Shown here piece after piece: positions 35,487 to 46,930 of a stretch of 64,000 bases of DNA. The DNA comes from Helochares maculicollis (Eukaryota > Arthropoda > Insecta > Coleoptera > Hydrophilidae): contig JAWQRO010000042.1 in assembly GCA_033557835.1 (NCBI GenBank), forward strand, positions 1-64,000. The letters run 5' to 3'. A model generated the notes under the pieces. It did not search any database and was not told the DNA's origin. It saw only the letters and a program-made list of their open reading frames with translations. Made by a program: the position numbers and the translations under genes. Each line of letters opens with the position of its first letter. Position 1 is the first letter of the stretch.

Positions 35487-37486
35487 AGTAACAATCAACT
35501 CAAATTGTTTTAAAATTTATTCTCACTCACGAGAGTTAACTAATACTTAGTATATATTGAAACAATTCGGTAAAATTTTACTTTAAAAGCTAAGACGTCG
35601 TATAAGTACCTCAAAATCAAAACGTTTACATGTGCGTGAGCTTTTCTGATTTGGGTACAGTAGACAACATTTTAAGTACAAAACCACTATTTTACTATTA
35701 ATTTAAACAGTTGAAAATCCACATGAAAGATACAAATCAAAATCGCTTTCTATAATAATGCAAAAAGTTATTAAAATTAATCATGTTATGTGATTTCTTT
35801 TTTACATGATAAATCTAAGAGTAGCATAGGTTTTCAGTATATATTTAAATTGGCCGACCGGTACTTTTATGCTATACATCACATGTATGTAGATAAGATT
35901 GTTGAGTGGGGACACTAAATTTTTTACTACTCCTTAGCATCGAATGTTTCACAATGTCGACCATTTAGTACCATTTATTTATTATTTAATCGGCTCGATT
36001 TTATTATAATAGAGAACGCATACCAATAACATAGTGGCATAATATAATTATCTTGTACATACTATAGTATATATAGTGGCTTTTATTTTTAGTTGTATTC
36101 AAACCAGTGCATACGTATTCAACCACAATTAATACCTTAGTGGACTGTTCTATAATATATCAAGTAAATTACGCTAATTCTTGGATTTTCAGTATTGCAC
36201 GATTTCTCTTGCTACTCTTTGATGGCAAGGAGAACATTATGATTAAAAGTAGATTAATGAGTTCGTATCAAAGGATTCCTCTGAACCATGGCAACATTTT
36301 TGCGCGGTACAAAAAAATGAGCAAATGAGTAATAATTCCTATACATCCATCATGTTACTTTTTGTGGCAAAGGCTGAAAGGCATTTCGCTGAGAAAATTA
36401 AAAAAAGAAACACATTTTTTATTTTGCTTAATGCCTTTGGCTGACCTTTTATTTCAGTTTGCTTTTCACCACCAAATTAACGTTGGAGAAAGAATGTAGC
36501 TGATAAGTTGCGTGAAAAGTTGACTTTAATGGGCACGGTGCGGCGGAAGACTTTATGCGAGTGTGGAATCGCATTTGCGTCTCGACTTCCATTTACTAAA
36601 TTGTCTATCTGATTGGCGACTAACAAAAACAAAAGGAAAAGGAATTCAATTTGGTAATCGGGTCGATAGTATTCATCATACGGTTTGCTGCAAAGTAAAT
36701 TCAACCCTTTAATCCAGACAAATGCTTTCAATCAGTGTTTGGTTAGGTTTAGGGTGTAGGCCTAAAAGTCCCTACACTAATTCAAGAATACTATCAATCT
36801 GCTTTGTTTGTTGTATTTGAGTCAACAGAAACGAAATTCGCTTTTATACCGAACATTGTACGTTATTACGTATCTTCTAGTTCCATTCGTCCCTTTATAT
36901 ATTGTATTCCATGGAACAATATCCTATTTCGGTTCGCAAATGAGAACGTACCACTTGCTCGGAAATGAAATGCTATATTACGAGGGGGGTAGATACAGAT
37001 TTATTTAAGCTTTTCCTGGATCTGAAATGATTCTGCGAGCCTGGGTTGTATTCTTGCAATAAGTCTCGAAGTCTGAAATTTACATGTTATTGCACTCTAA
37101 ACTTTAGTTCTTACACTGTATTTCGATGCATTCTGCAAGAACAGCAATTGCTAAAAATTTAATACGCACTGTTATACTCAGGTACGGAGATACGGCGAGA
37201 ATAGTGAAATTTGTTGAAAGTTGACCTAAGCTTTAGCTATTCACATCTACTATAAATGTTTTCGTTTAAAATTGAAATACTTTTTAATCAGCATTTCAGC
37301 TGTGTAATGAATTGGATGCAGCTACATTGGCCACGGCAATTTTCTGATTGGAAGGGTACTTAAACGCTTCAATTACTCCTTAAATGTCTTGATGGGCCAG
37401 ATTCATGACGTCACTTCGTAGAATAATAGCAAAAACTGTTTTCGACCAACGATTGTAAAAATTTCGTTTTTGATTAACATTCTTAA
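34611..37486. other. Noncoding, AT-rich with one balanced island
   Basis: No supportable gene. The (TC)n repeat is listed separately. About 36360-36770 is more balanced in composition, with GAAAGGCATTT (about 36377) and AATGCCTTTGG (about 36430) as an imperfect inverted pair about 40 nt apart. It could be regulatory. Short open frames near 36107, 36808 (plus) and 36477 (minus) have no family resemblance. Confidence 0.42.
35456..35482. repeat. (TC)n microsatellite
   Basis: About 13 TC units in a row. Could act as GAGA-factor-type sites on the other strand, but nothing nearby supports a promoter. Confidence 0.93.
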
Positions 37487-37852
37487 AGACCATCATTTAT
37501 CATAATTTGCCACAATTTGCTTAATACATCGACTGGAATCTGTGGTAGTGCCCAAACAAACTGGAATGTGGAATTCATTGGCGTGACCTACGCCTTCGTA
37601 TTGTTCGACAAAACCGTGGGCGCAGCCATAATAAAAGAGTGCAACAGTCGAGGTCGAATCAATCTGCATGTGGATTCAGCGTCCAAACGCTAACCAAAGA
37701 GTACGATGCATTTGTTTGTAAATTTAATTGCCTTTAATTCGGCAGTAAATTACAGGGCCATCGACATCCTGCAGCTCAACGACCGAAAAAGTGATATGTA
37801 CGAAATGTACCTACATGGAATAATCATATTTGCTTTACGTAATAAAATCTGA
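37487..37852 (+). pseudogene. RRM-like coding-derived fragment, degenerate
   Basis: A plus-strand frame with no start codon runs to a TAA at 37691-37693 and continues in the same frame to a TGA at 37850. Codons in 37560-37690 end unusually often in G or C for this window (ATT GGC GTG ACC TAC GCC TTC). This part reads GVTYAFVLFDKTVGAAIIKE, then CNSRGRINLHVDSASKR. YAFVLF fits RNP1, the helix AAIIKECN and RGRINLHVDSA fit the end of an RNA-recognition motif. In a second frame KEYDAFVCKF follows immediately, as the start of a next RRM might after a linker. RBM34/Nop12-type proteins are a possible source. It looks like a decayed processed copy or a fragment of a moved gene. Family call is moderate; parent is a guess. 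Confidence 0.4.
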
Positions 37853-38117
37853 ATCATTTAATTGGGTGTGTAATTATTACGAGATAGACGTAACGACACT
37901 GTGGTCGCATGTTTATTATTACAAATTCATGTCACGGAAGTCATTTCTAAATAGTGTTGTTTACGAAAAACGTTTGAGAATTTTTTATACCCCATCTATT
38001 TCTTTAATTCACATACTACATTTGTGATTTGTTTTTAAATTTGTCGACCTAAAAATTCCAGGTTAGAATAGCTACTATAGATTTCGTATGAAAAACCGAC
38101 ATCTAAAGGTGGTTGTT
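37853..38117. other. Noncoding gap before the TRAF-like gene 3' end
   Basis: AT-rich, no gene. A short plus-strand open frame at 37830-38027 has no family resemblance. Confidence 0.5.
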
Positions 38118-38123
38118 TTTATT
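38118..38123 (-). terminator. Polyadenylation signal AATAAA for the TRAF-like gene
   Basis: On the minus strand AATAAA lies about 125 nt downstream of the stop codon of the gene at 38248-39135. It is the first canonical signal there and gives a normal-length fly 3' untranslated region. Confidence 0.55.
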
Positions 38124-38247
38124 GTTGGAAATCAAACAATACACTTACTAACAATTATATTTAACATAGTTACAGTACAAATATCATATGTATAATACGA
38201 TAGCTTAATCAATTATAGGCACGAATATCTTATATTTCTAAATACAA

Positions 38248-39135
38248 TTAAATCACTTCACAACGAATAAAAATTGTGTCATTGTTAATATAACTTTCAG
38301 AATATAAATCTGTATGTGCTATCAAATGGCATCCAAATGCAAGATTTCTTCCATTTCTTGGCGGTTTATCAAACACATTGTTTACCGAACTATCGAATTC
38401 AATGGTTTGAAAAATATCTTTCGCAATTTGTCGGTTTTCTTTTTGGTCAATTAAAGTAAAACACACTTTTTTCTTAAATGGCCATGCAAGAATATTGTCA
38501 TACTCTCCACTGTATAAGCAATAAAACACTGAAAGGTGGGAGCCTTCGCATACACTATTGCCGTTTGGATATGCACATAATTGCATGTAATAACCATAAG
38601 AATTTGAATAAAATTTTGGTGACAAAACCCTTCTGCTGTAAAATTTTTGTGCTTCGAAATTCTCAATTTTCCACAAATAGGCCGTTGGCTTTAAACACTC
38701 GATTTCTTTTTTAAACAACTGTTCTTTCGCAGAATTACTACATTTGACGGCCTCCAGCTGTACCTTCAACTGCGCGATCGCGACTTCTTGCGTTTGGATT
38801 TTGGTTCTTTGGGCATCCACTATATTGGTGACAGAGGCCAACTTCGAACACAGCAAATTGATATGATATTGAGTAGATTCCTGTAAGTGGCGTTTTAGAT
38901 GTTTTTGCAACCCTCTAAAATCACAACCAATATTTTTGAATTTGCAGTCAACAGGCGCAAAGAGACAAATATTATTTATATGTGGTAGAAGTTCACAGCG
39001 TTTCATATTAGGAGTCTCACACCGATATGGACAGGGAAGTAGCACGCCTTCGCATTTTTCAAAATGCTGAACTATTTGATCTTTTTCTACACTTTTATTG
39101 CAATATTTGCAATTGTCTTTGCTGGAAAGTGACAT
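38248..39135 (-). CDS. TRAF-like protein: zinc fingers, coiled coil, MATH domain, no RING
   Basis: An intact intronless frame of 295 codons starting at an ATG. Three TRAF-type zinc-finger-like groups are visible: C9-C12-H24-C28, C35-C39-H52-C57 and C64-C71-H79-H83. A heptad-like region (about 96-149) with AIAQLKVQLEAV should form the coiled coil that trimerises TRAFs. A MATH/TRAF-C domain fills about 152-294, with YLWKIENF, SPKFYS..YGYYMQL, GSHLSVF, GEYDNILAWPF, FTLIDQ and the closing NNDTIFIRCEV. TRAF proteins are cytoplasmic adaptors and often E3 ligases that bind receptors and kinases in NF-kB and JNK signalling. This one lacks the N-terminal RING, so it should be an adaptor or modulator. 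The single exon suggests retroposition from a TRAF gene, or a lineage-specific Traf-like gene. Family is firm, partner unknown. Confidence 0.93.
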   Translation of the reverse strand: MSLSSKDNCKYCNKSVEKDQIVQHFEKCEGVLLPCPYRCETPNMKRCELLPHINNICLFAPVDCKFKNIGCDFRGLQKHLKRHLQESTQYHINLLCSKLASVTNIVDAQRTKIQTQEVAIAQLKVQLEAVKCSNSAKEQLFKKEIECLKPTAYLWKIENFEAQKFYSRRVLSPKFYSNSYGYYMQLCAYPNGNSVCEGSHLSVFYCLYSGEYDNILAWPFKKKVCFTLIDQKENRQIAKDIFQTIEFDSSVNNVFDKPPRNGRNLAFGCHLIAHTDLYSESYINNDTIFIRCEVI

Positions 39136-40859
39136 TTTTCAAATAACAAAACCACCACGTAATCACTGTAAACTTGCATGTATTGAAATAAACGTTATAC
39201 ACTTGCATAGAAGTTGAAATTTGAAAACAAATATAAAATTGATATGGAAAACATTTTTAAATTTACTAATCTTTGACACAACTATGTATGATAAGATTAT
39301 TGATACTATAAGTTAAACCATTTCAGTTTGTATTAGATATCAATGGATAACACAGCTACATGTTTAATCACACATTATGTCTTTAAGCGATTTCGTGTAT
39401 AAAAGTATAGCAGTCAGACACTAAATGCATTCATATATAGCAACACACAAGTGGCATATATGAATATGATTTTCTGCTACTATTTTGTGGTTATTCAGAT
39501 AATGTCAACTAATTGCTTACGCTCAACTATTTCATACATTTTCAAGTTTCCCCTGACCCTTCATTGGTTCATATGCTAAATGAAGTTATCGATCTAATAT
39601 TTATGAAGTAAATATAAATTCATACTTGCTATTTGACCTAATAATTGGTGTTCATGGTGGCCTGGTTAATTAATTTTCACAATTAAGCCTAAATTTGGTT
39701 GTCAAATGTGGGATATGCTTCATAGCTCTGAATTTATTTAATGAGTCACTTTTTTTATGCCTTGAAGTAAGCTCATCTACTCTTCTATTCGTATTCGCTA
39801 TTTTGCGTCTAATAATGTAATTTGATAACCTAAAAATTTATACAATTTTTCCTAGACTAGGAGTAAATTTAGTACATCAACATAGAAGATTCAAAACAAG
39901 AAAAACAACTAAATTTTTGACAAATACTGGTAGAATCAAATACATGAAAGAATTATGTAGCAAGAGAAATGTAGCATAAGAAGTCACGATTGCTTTCATT
40001 TAAGCTGATCCTGCCTTTTCCTATTCTGCTTTACCTTTCTCCTATGTACATGACGTACTCAATTTTGCTATATCCTACTTGGTTTTATGCCCTAAAGCTC
40101 AACCAACAGACTTTATACGCTCACTTTGAGGTGTTTGTATAAACTTTGCAACATAATGCAGTATTACTATTTTTAAAATTTGTATCACTTGAATGCTTAA
40201 ACAATATATAAGTATTGCCTAACGTAAATTACTTTTCAAAGTAAATTACTTTTCAAAGTAAATTTCAACTTTCCTTGTCTACAAACTTTGGTCGATTTCC
40301 TAAACGTACTTTTCCTAATATTGTTTGCTCCAGTTATCTAATATTTAACTAGCTTTTGACTGTACTTAGTTTAACATGAAGTAAATTTGCTTCATAGGAA
40401 GCTTGCGATCTGTCTTAAGCTACCATCTATAACCAAACGGAGAAAGTTGGTAAGTTGTCACTTTTGACATTTCTTCATAAACTATAAACTATTTTGAGAT
40501 GCAGCAACATTTACTTTTATTTAATTTAAGACACATTCATGAAGATTATCAATAATGTCTTTACTATTTCAACAACAAAAAAATAAGTTGGTTTCAAAAT
40601 AAAATAGTCTATAGCTTTATGGTGGTTATAACTGTTGGATAGATTTATTTTGTAAATCTTGTAATGTCATATAGCAAATATATAGTGCATTTTCTTGTAG
40701 TTTTGTAATTTTATGACAAGTATATATATATGAAAATTATGTCATTAAGTATCAAATGCTCGATTGCAATAAGAACTGAATTCGACAGTCGGTATCTTTT
40801 ACACTTTACTTAGCCAAAAACTGAAAACTGCGAACGATAATAAGTGGGCGCCACTATTG
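39136..40859. other. Upstream flank of the TRAF-like gene, noncoding
   Basis: The first 200 bases should hold the TRAF-like promoter (minus strand). TTACAGTGATT at about 39160 could be an initiator but is not compelling. A perfect 18-bp tandem duplication (GTAAATTACTTTTCAAA) lies at 40224-40260. No gene is seen. Confidence 0.42.
40224..40265. repeat. Short tandem duplication (18-bp unit)
   Basis: GTAAATTACTTTTCAAA occurs twice in direct succession, followed by a partial third start GTAAATT. It is a local replication-slippage product. Confidence 0.9.
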
Positions 40860-42480
40860 AGAAAATCATTCGGTTTTTAGAAAGAGGTAAATTTCAAACG
40901 GCAGCTAATAAAGTTTCATAACAAACCGATGATTACTTCACAAGCTACAGAGGTTTTACTGAGACCACGTTTGTGTTGTTGACAATAATAGATTCGAGGC
41001 AATTTTGTTGCGGTTTGATTATAAGTATAGTATTATTCTGGCTCTGCTCTTTGGAAACAAATAGTAATTAAGTTGTTTGGATTCGTGGCCCAAAAGAGGT
41101 GGTAGAAATCATCAAAAAATTCGTTTAGACAAACCATAAAGAGACAATACAGGAAATAGCCCGGAGAGTAAGGAAAGTAGGAGTGTGTCGTTTGCATTGG
41201 AAAGCTGTTTTTGAAATAGCTACACTTACGAATAGTGGGCTAAAATCAACAACGTGTTAATGATTGAGAAAGTTGCTTGAAGCTTTTTCTGCAAGATAGA
41301 AAGGAATTTGTACATCGATATATAACAATGGATGAAACTTGAATCCACCCCTACAATCTTGATTCGAATTAGCAGCCAGCTGAATGAAAAGTAGCCAACC
41401 AACCTTGCCCCAGGTATCCAAAACCCCAACAGTCCGACTATTCGTATATTGAGATAAGCGTAGAATTTTGATCGCCGACTAAATTGAAAATAGACCAAAG
41501 ATGAATCATTCTAGAGGTAAAATTTTGAAATGTTAGAGAAGCGTTGGAATACCTATGTCACTCTTGAAGAAGCGAAACGAAAATTTGGTGTTTTATTAGT
41601 AATTCTACGGATGTTTCAGTACAACAGTTAATATCTCTTACATTTCACTTTAACAGTATTGAATATGAGTATTCGAGTGGCGAAGCAATGCATTATATGT
41701 AATATCAACTAAATTTTTGGAGAAAATACGGTTCTAATAATGGCTGAGTTCAGCGATATCTTATTATGGCGATTTTTACTTTCCAGAAAAAATGTATGTG
41801 AAGCATTTGGCAAAGAAGCAGAAAACTGTAGTAGAAGCGGATGGTTTTAAACTGCTCGTGAATTAGCAGTAAGGTTTGTTATTATTATCCCGACAATTTT
41901 GGACAAATTAAAACAATTCACAAGATAAAAAAGCTGGATCGATATCTTTCCATGAATACAGCAAACCTGAGTTTAGAAGTCGGTTTTTGCTGTCACGGCA
42001 TAAAGGTAGCCCGTTTTAAATCGCAAAATTGCGTGTGATGGCAAGTAGATTCTTTTCGACAATTGCAATCATTTGACATAATGGTATAGAAAAAGTGATG
42101 AAACATTGTCCAATGCCGAAAATTGTCTAATAAACGCTAATGGTATCTGTTTGGTGATCTAATACTGATATCCACTGCAGCTTTAGAAGACCAGACCAGT
42201 CTATTGCAGAGTATTTCTGATACAACGAATTGGTCGAAACAATCAGGAAGCCTTTTGCAAGAGTGCCCTTAACCATGTGTCGCTTAAACAATGTTGCTCA
42301 GTTTATAGGAAATTAAGTTGATATCTCTATATTATTCACCAGATATTGCACTAACCGGCTACCACATCATTCAAATTTCAAATTCAAATTTCGTAAAGAA
42401 AATAACTGAATTTCCAATGAACAATGAACCACGTGCATTTATGGCGATTTGCTCTTGAAACTTTTTTACTGTCGACCTAT
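40860..42480 (+). mobile_element. Mariner transposase relic(s), possibly nested
   Basis: Plus-strand pieces follow mariner order in shifting frames. An N-terminal helix region comes first (ATIEKIIRFLERGKFQTAAN, about 40855-40915), then PKEVVEIIKKFV and ETIQEIARRV (about 41090-41185). KEFVHRYITMDET follows (about 41305-41345), with MDET in place of the first catalytic motif and a stop right after. A Tyr/Ser-rich stretch follows, which resembles the Mos1-type section after that motif. Much further on, about 42325-42360, YSPDIALTGYHII is the third-Asp block, with Asp changed to Gly. The total of about 1.6 kb exceeds one mariner, so either a second element or an insertion lies at about 41560-42200. 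It is very old. Confidence 0.65.
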
Positions 42481-45400
42481 GCACGTTACTATTAACATGG
42501 CAAACATATCAATAATTTAGCCACATATTTTAAATAATAACGTTATCTTTTCTTAGAAATATAATATACTAAATATTTTTATTCAATCAGATGTCTTACA
42601 TTTCATGAACTAATCAATAAATTTATAAAACAGCAGCCCTTGCTTCTTTTTGAATATTTAATCAAACCTAAGAGCATTTTAGGTGCCGCTTAATAAATAT
42701 ATATCGTCGATTTTACATACTAATAACCTGACAACATAATCTCATTACAAGTTATTAATGCACATTGCACAGCCATTGCACAAATTTAAAGTTTCCGTAT
42801 TAATTCCCCTTATCGTCGAAGTGAAGCACGCCTTTTAGGTACAGCGACTATATTGGCTTGTACAGCTATAAATAAACATCCATCTATTTTATGTACCCAA
42901 GTTATGAGGAAGTTGATAAAGGCTATTAGCTCAAATGTTAACATTAACTTCTCTGTCAGATCTAATGTTCCAGTTTGGGAATACAATCCCCAGAAAATTT
43001 GAGTTTAAGCCAATCACAGCAGCAGCAACATTGTTAACTTATACAATTAGGGTCGACAACTTTAGGACAAGGGGTAAACCTAATTCATTTGTACTACAAA
43101 AAGGAGTCATGTTTCAGCGTAAATCATCTGAATTTATCGCTTCCTTCCTGCTTTGTTTCAAATTAATGGATTTTTAACTGTTCGTATTTGTCATTGTTAG
43201 CAAGTTTATTACTCATTAAATCAAAAATCCTCCCCCTCGATTCCTAAGCTTGCCAATGTGAAACAAAAAGGGTGGATTTTACAATTCAAAAATGTTAAGC
43301 CGCAGGTTTATCCACATTACATTTATAATCACAAAGTGAGAATGAAAGCAATACACAAGGCTCCTGAATAGGGAAGCGTATTTTCTAAAGTGGTTGACTT
43401 TCTCCTGCTGTCAGTTGGTTATGATGTTTATGTAATGCTCGGGAGTGCTTGCCGGTTTACATTTATGAAATAAATGTTGGAGGCATCAATATTATTTGCA
43501 TCAACAATACCGAACTGAAAATGGAAATGGTGGAAATGGATCGATATTTCTAGCGAGAATGGTTTCCCGTTTACGACGTTCACGTGCCATTTTTTATTCC
43601 TTTCAAAATGCTTTCATCATTTTAAGCCGTAACCCAAGATCCAGCGACAAATGTCCTTATATTTCACTGAATTTTAAACTTGACATATTTATTTCTATAA
43701 ATATTATAGCATGGAAAATGATAATGGCTTCGCTCGTCGGAAAAAGTGATAAATATTAATGTTTTAAATCTAGATTTTATTCTGGCGGAAAAAGTTTCTG
43801 GGGACGTAACAACTGGGCGTATTGGTAAAACGTAAATCTTCGGAGCTTCGCTACTGTTTATTATACTCTTTGTGTTATGTGGCAAAAGCGTTTAAAGAAA
43901 ATGCCGAGTAACTACACATAATAATCACCTGCTAGCGTTTATAATCAATGCTACTAGGTATAGCTTAATAAGTAGCTGTTGCCAAACTTACAATTTATTC
44001 GCTGCAGAAAAGCACAAAACCTAAAATTATTATCGCGCCTCATGCATAAAACATTATTTTAATATTAGGGGTTTTTGACTGCAACTTGAAACCCACTGAT
44101 TAAAAATAATGCAACAAAACAAGAAAATTTAGTGTGCACTTTAAGCTGCGCAACGTCAAATCATAAATTAACGTGGGCAAAAAATAGATAGCTATGACCA
44201 CATTAGTTTGTATGATTTATTTATTATGTATTCATGATATGCGCTGTTTAATGTCCTGCAGGACTAAATCCTATCCTGTTGTTCCAGTCTCTGGAGATTC
44301 CTAATACAATTTCAAGTCTGCTCGTCTCGTCGCGTCGCCTCTCGTTGTTTCGTTCATTCGAGCTCACGTTTTATTTGCATTTTGATTATTTTCTAAAATC
44401 TCCCTGTCAAACATGTCTGGGAGTAAGGACGGAAAGTGACACTGTAAATACATTAACAACACCAGCTTAATATAACGGGATGAAGTGACTGTTGCCGTAG
44501 GACATTCAAGGTTTATCGACTAGATGGAGGAATCTCTGTTAACTAAATTTACGTGATGCTTCGGTGTTATTCTAGAGCTCCGCATAACTTTGCATAGGAA
44601 GCATTTAGATTAAAGGCCTTTAGCTAGTTGGTTCTTAATTTTCTTAAACTCTGAAAAGTAGAGTTCTTCTGGAAATTTGCAGAACGAAGACAACCCATTG
44701 CTTTATAAAAAAGGAAAATAGTAAATTACCCATCTCTTATGTCTGCTGAACGAAGCATTGATTTTATCTAATCCTTTGTGCGTTTAAGATGACTAGATGA
44801 CAAAAAAATCAATAAAATCGTTTCAATAAATCCACACGACAAGTTTATTGATAATTCTGTATTGCTTTACAACAAATTATTACATTTATCTAAACAATAA
44901 TTAAGTTAAGTATTGCTTTAAGGAGTGCTGAAAATATAACAGCATCAATAATTCAACATTGCTCTGAGAAATACTAGATTGGATTGTGCATTTGCAATGA
45001 AATTAATGTAAACAGAAGTTTGGAAGACTATTTCTAGAACATTAAAGTTATGATCGTATTGGAAAATATTGCCTTGTAATCTAACGACGTAATGGAACGA
45101 AATTTAACGAAAAGTTGAACTAATTTATAACGAAGAAAAATTACATTGTTATTTAATTATATTATAATTTATATTTTTGGTTTTTACTGTAACATACGTA
45201 TGTATATGAGTCAGAAGTTATGTAAATAATAATGTGCATTTGCTTAAGCGAATTTAAACTATTAATGCAAATGTATTATGTTATGTTCTTAGAGAAATGT
45301 TTTAATGAAGAATTGTGCATGGAGAAAATTGACCATATTGAAACAATAGATTGACGATTTGTAATATTAATTTACTTTATGAATAAGAAGTATCAATACA

Positions 45401-46099
45401 TTACAACAAATAAAAAACTGTAAATTTAAAATTAATCTCATGAACTTTTAAAACCTACTATTACACTTAATTAATTACAATTTGTTATTTTCAAAATAGT
45501 ATCTGTATTTATAAACGACTACCACCAACTAGTTGAAAAAATTCAAATTAATATTACTATTCGCGAATTGGTAAAAGAACACAACTGATATTGCCGTAAA
45601 AAAATATTGGCTAAATTTGCCTTCATAAGGTGATGTGGTGTTTAAGTGTTGCGAGTTCGGTAGTAGAATTAAAATAATAAATGAAGTAAATCCATGCTGG
45701 TTGAAGAAAAAGGTATGTTGCTACATTATAGATAATTTTTAGTGTCCAATTAAAACATTTAAACGGTACCCTTAACTGATATCCATATAATAATATGGCT
45801 GATGAAATTTTATAAAGGTAGTTTTTGTCTTTGTAAATTATTGAGTAGTGACATAAAAGCACTTTTCTAATAATAAATACATTTTAACTAATACAAAACC
45901 TTTAGAAGCACATTTTAATATTAGAACCAACATTTTGAATAATGCATTATAGTCAATATTACTTATTTGAAACTAGAAACAGTGAAGTACTAGTTAATTA
46001 AAAAACAATTATTACATATAACTTATAAGTCTTTAACATGAATACTCCAGTGGCAAACAGTAAAAAAACCATTTTGTAATTCTCATTTAATAATCCCAT
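42481..46099. other. Noncoding with two balanced-composition islands
   Basis: No supportable gene. About 43480-43880 (near CCCGTTTACGACGTTCACGT) and 44270-44470 (near GTCTCGTCGCGTCGCCTCTC) are less AT-rich than their flanks. The second carries an ATG (acATGTCTGGGA, 44411) four codons before a GTAAGG donor-like site. That could be a short 5' exon, but support is minimal. Open frames near 42935, 43496, 44279 (plus) and 43664, 45623 (minus) have no family match. Confidence 0.38.
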
Positions 46100-46930
46100 T
46101 ACGTTATAGACAAATTTAATTTAGCTTAATGACTAAAATTTGAATTAACTATTAAATAAATGTAAGGAATTTAAAGCGTTGAGTTTTTCTTTAAATTATC
46201 TGTCATAAATAACCAAGATATTAATTAAAGATACATGTTAAAAAATCGGTGATTGAATTCCTATCTCATAAACCACAGACGAGTTTATTGTTATTTCAAA
46301 AAATCATCTTGCTGTCTCTACGCTTAAGATAGTTTAACTCGCAACAAACGAAAAATCGCGTTTTAAATAAAAATAAATTGAATAACAAAACGCATTTTAT
46401 GGCGAAGGTATCATAGCTACGGCGTTAACATTATATTCTAATAATTATCATAAATCTCCTTAAAGACTATATACTCAAACCTAATAAGTCGTTTTGAAGA
46501 TGATACGATACAAGGGCTCAGTAAGCGATAGATTTATTTGTCACATAAAGTGTTTGTAAACTAACTAGTCTTTAATTTTATAACTTATGTGTTTCAAATG
46601 ATTTATTACCCTATTTGTTGAGTGCAGTGGCCAACCCAGCGCATCCGGATAGGAGATAAAACATTATTTGCCGGCGATATCTGCTATAGTAGAGCAACAT
46701 AGAGACATTTTTTTATTGAAATACCTAATCTTCTTCTGTTAATGACTTGTAATTGTTGTCACTGGAGCTTTGGGAAATTTTTCCGTGCCATTAATTGATT
46801 TAATGATAAAATGTTGTGCTCGCATATAAAAGCTATTTTATTTCTACCGAAATACATCTACGTTATCTTATATTTTACCGCAACGACTATAAGCAAAAGG
46901 AATGAATTATTCCCAAATTTTCAAAATTTT
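46100..46930. repeat. Noncoding segment duplicated at about 54.26-55.50 kb, copy A
   Basis: Ordered blocks match copy B in the same orientation. These are GATATTAATTAAAGATACATGTTAA (read to the nearest 20: TTAATTAAAGATACATGTTA), GAATTCCTA, TTTATTGTT, AACAAACGAAA, ATCATAAATCTCCTTAAA, GATACGATA, TAGTCTTTAATTTTAT, TTGTTGAGTGCA and GCGATAT. Identity in matched blocks is roughly 70-80 percent by eye, with a gap of about 480 bases relative to copy B. The edges are soft. It has no coding potential. It could be a segmental duplication or two copies of an unknown repeat. Confidence 0.6.

Noticed and set aside
36377..36440. Imperfect inverted pair GAAAGGCATTT / AATGCCTTT as a microRNA hairpin
   Set aside because: The paired arms are only about 12 nt with mismatches beyond, too short for a convincing precursor.
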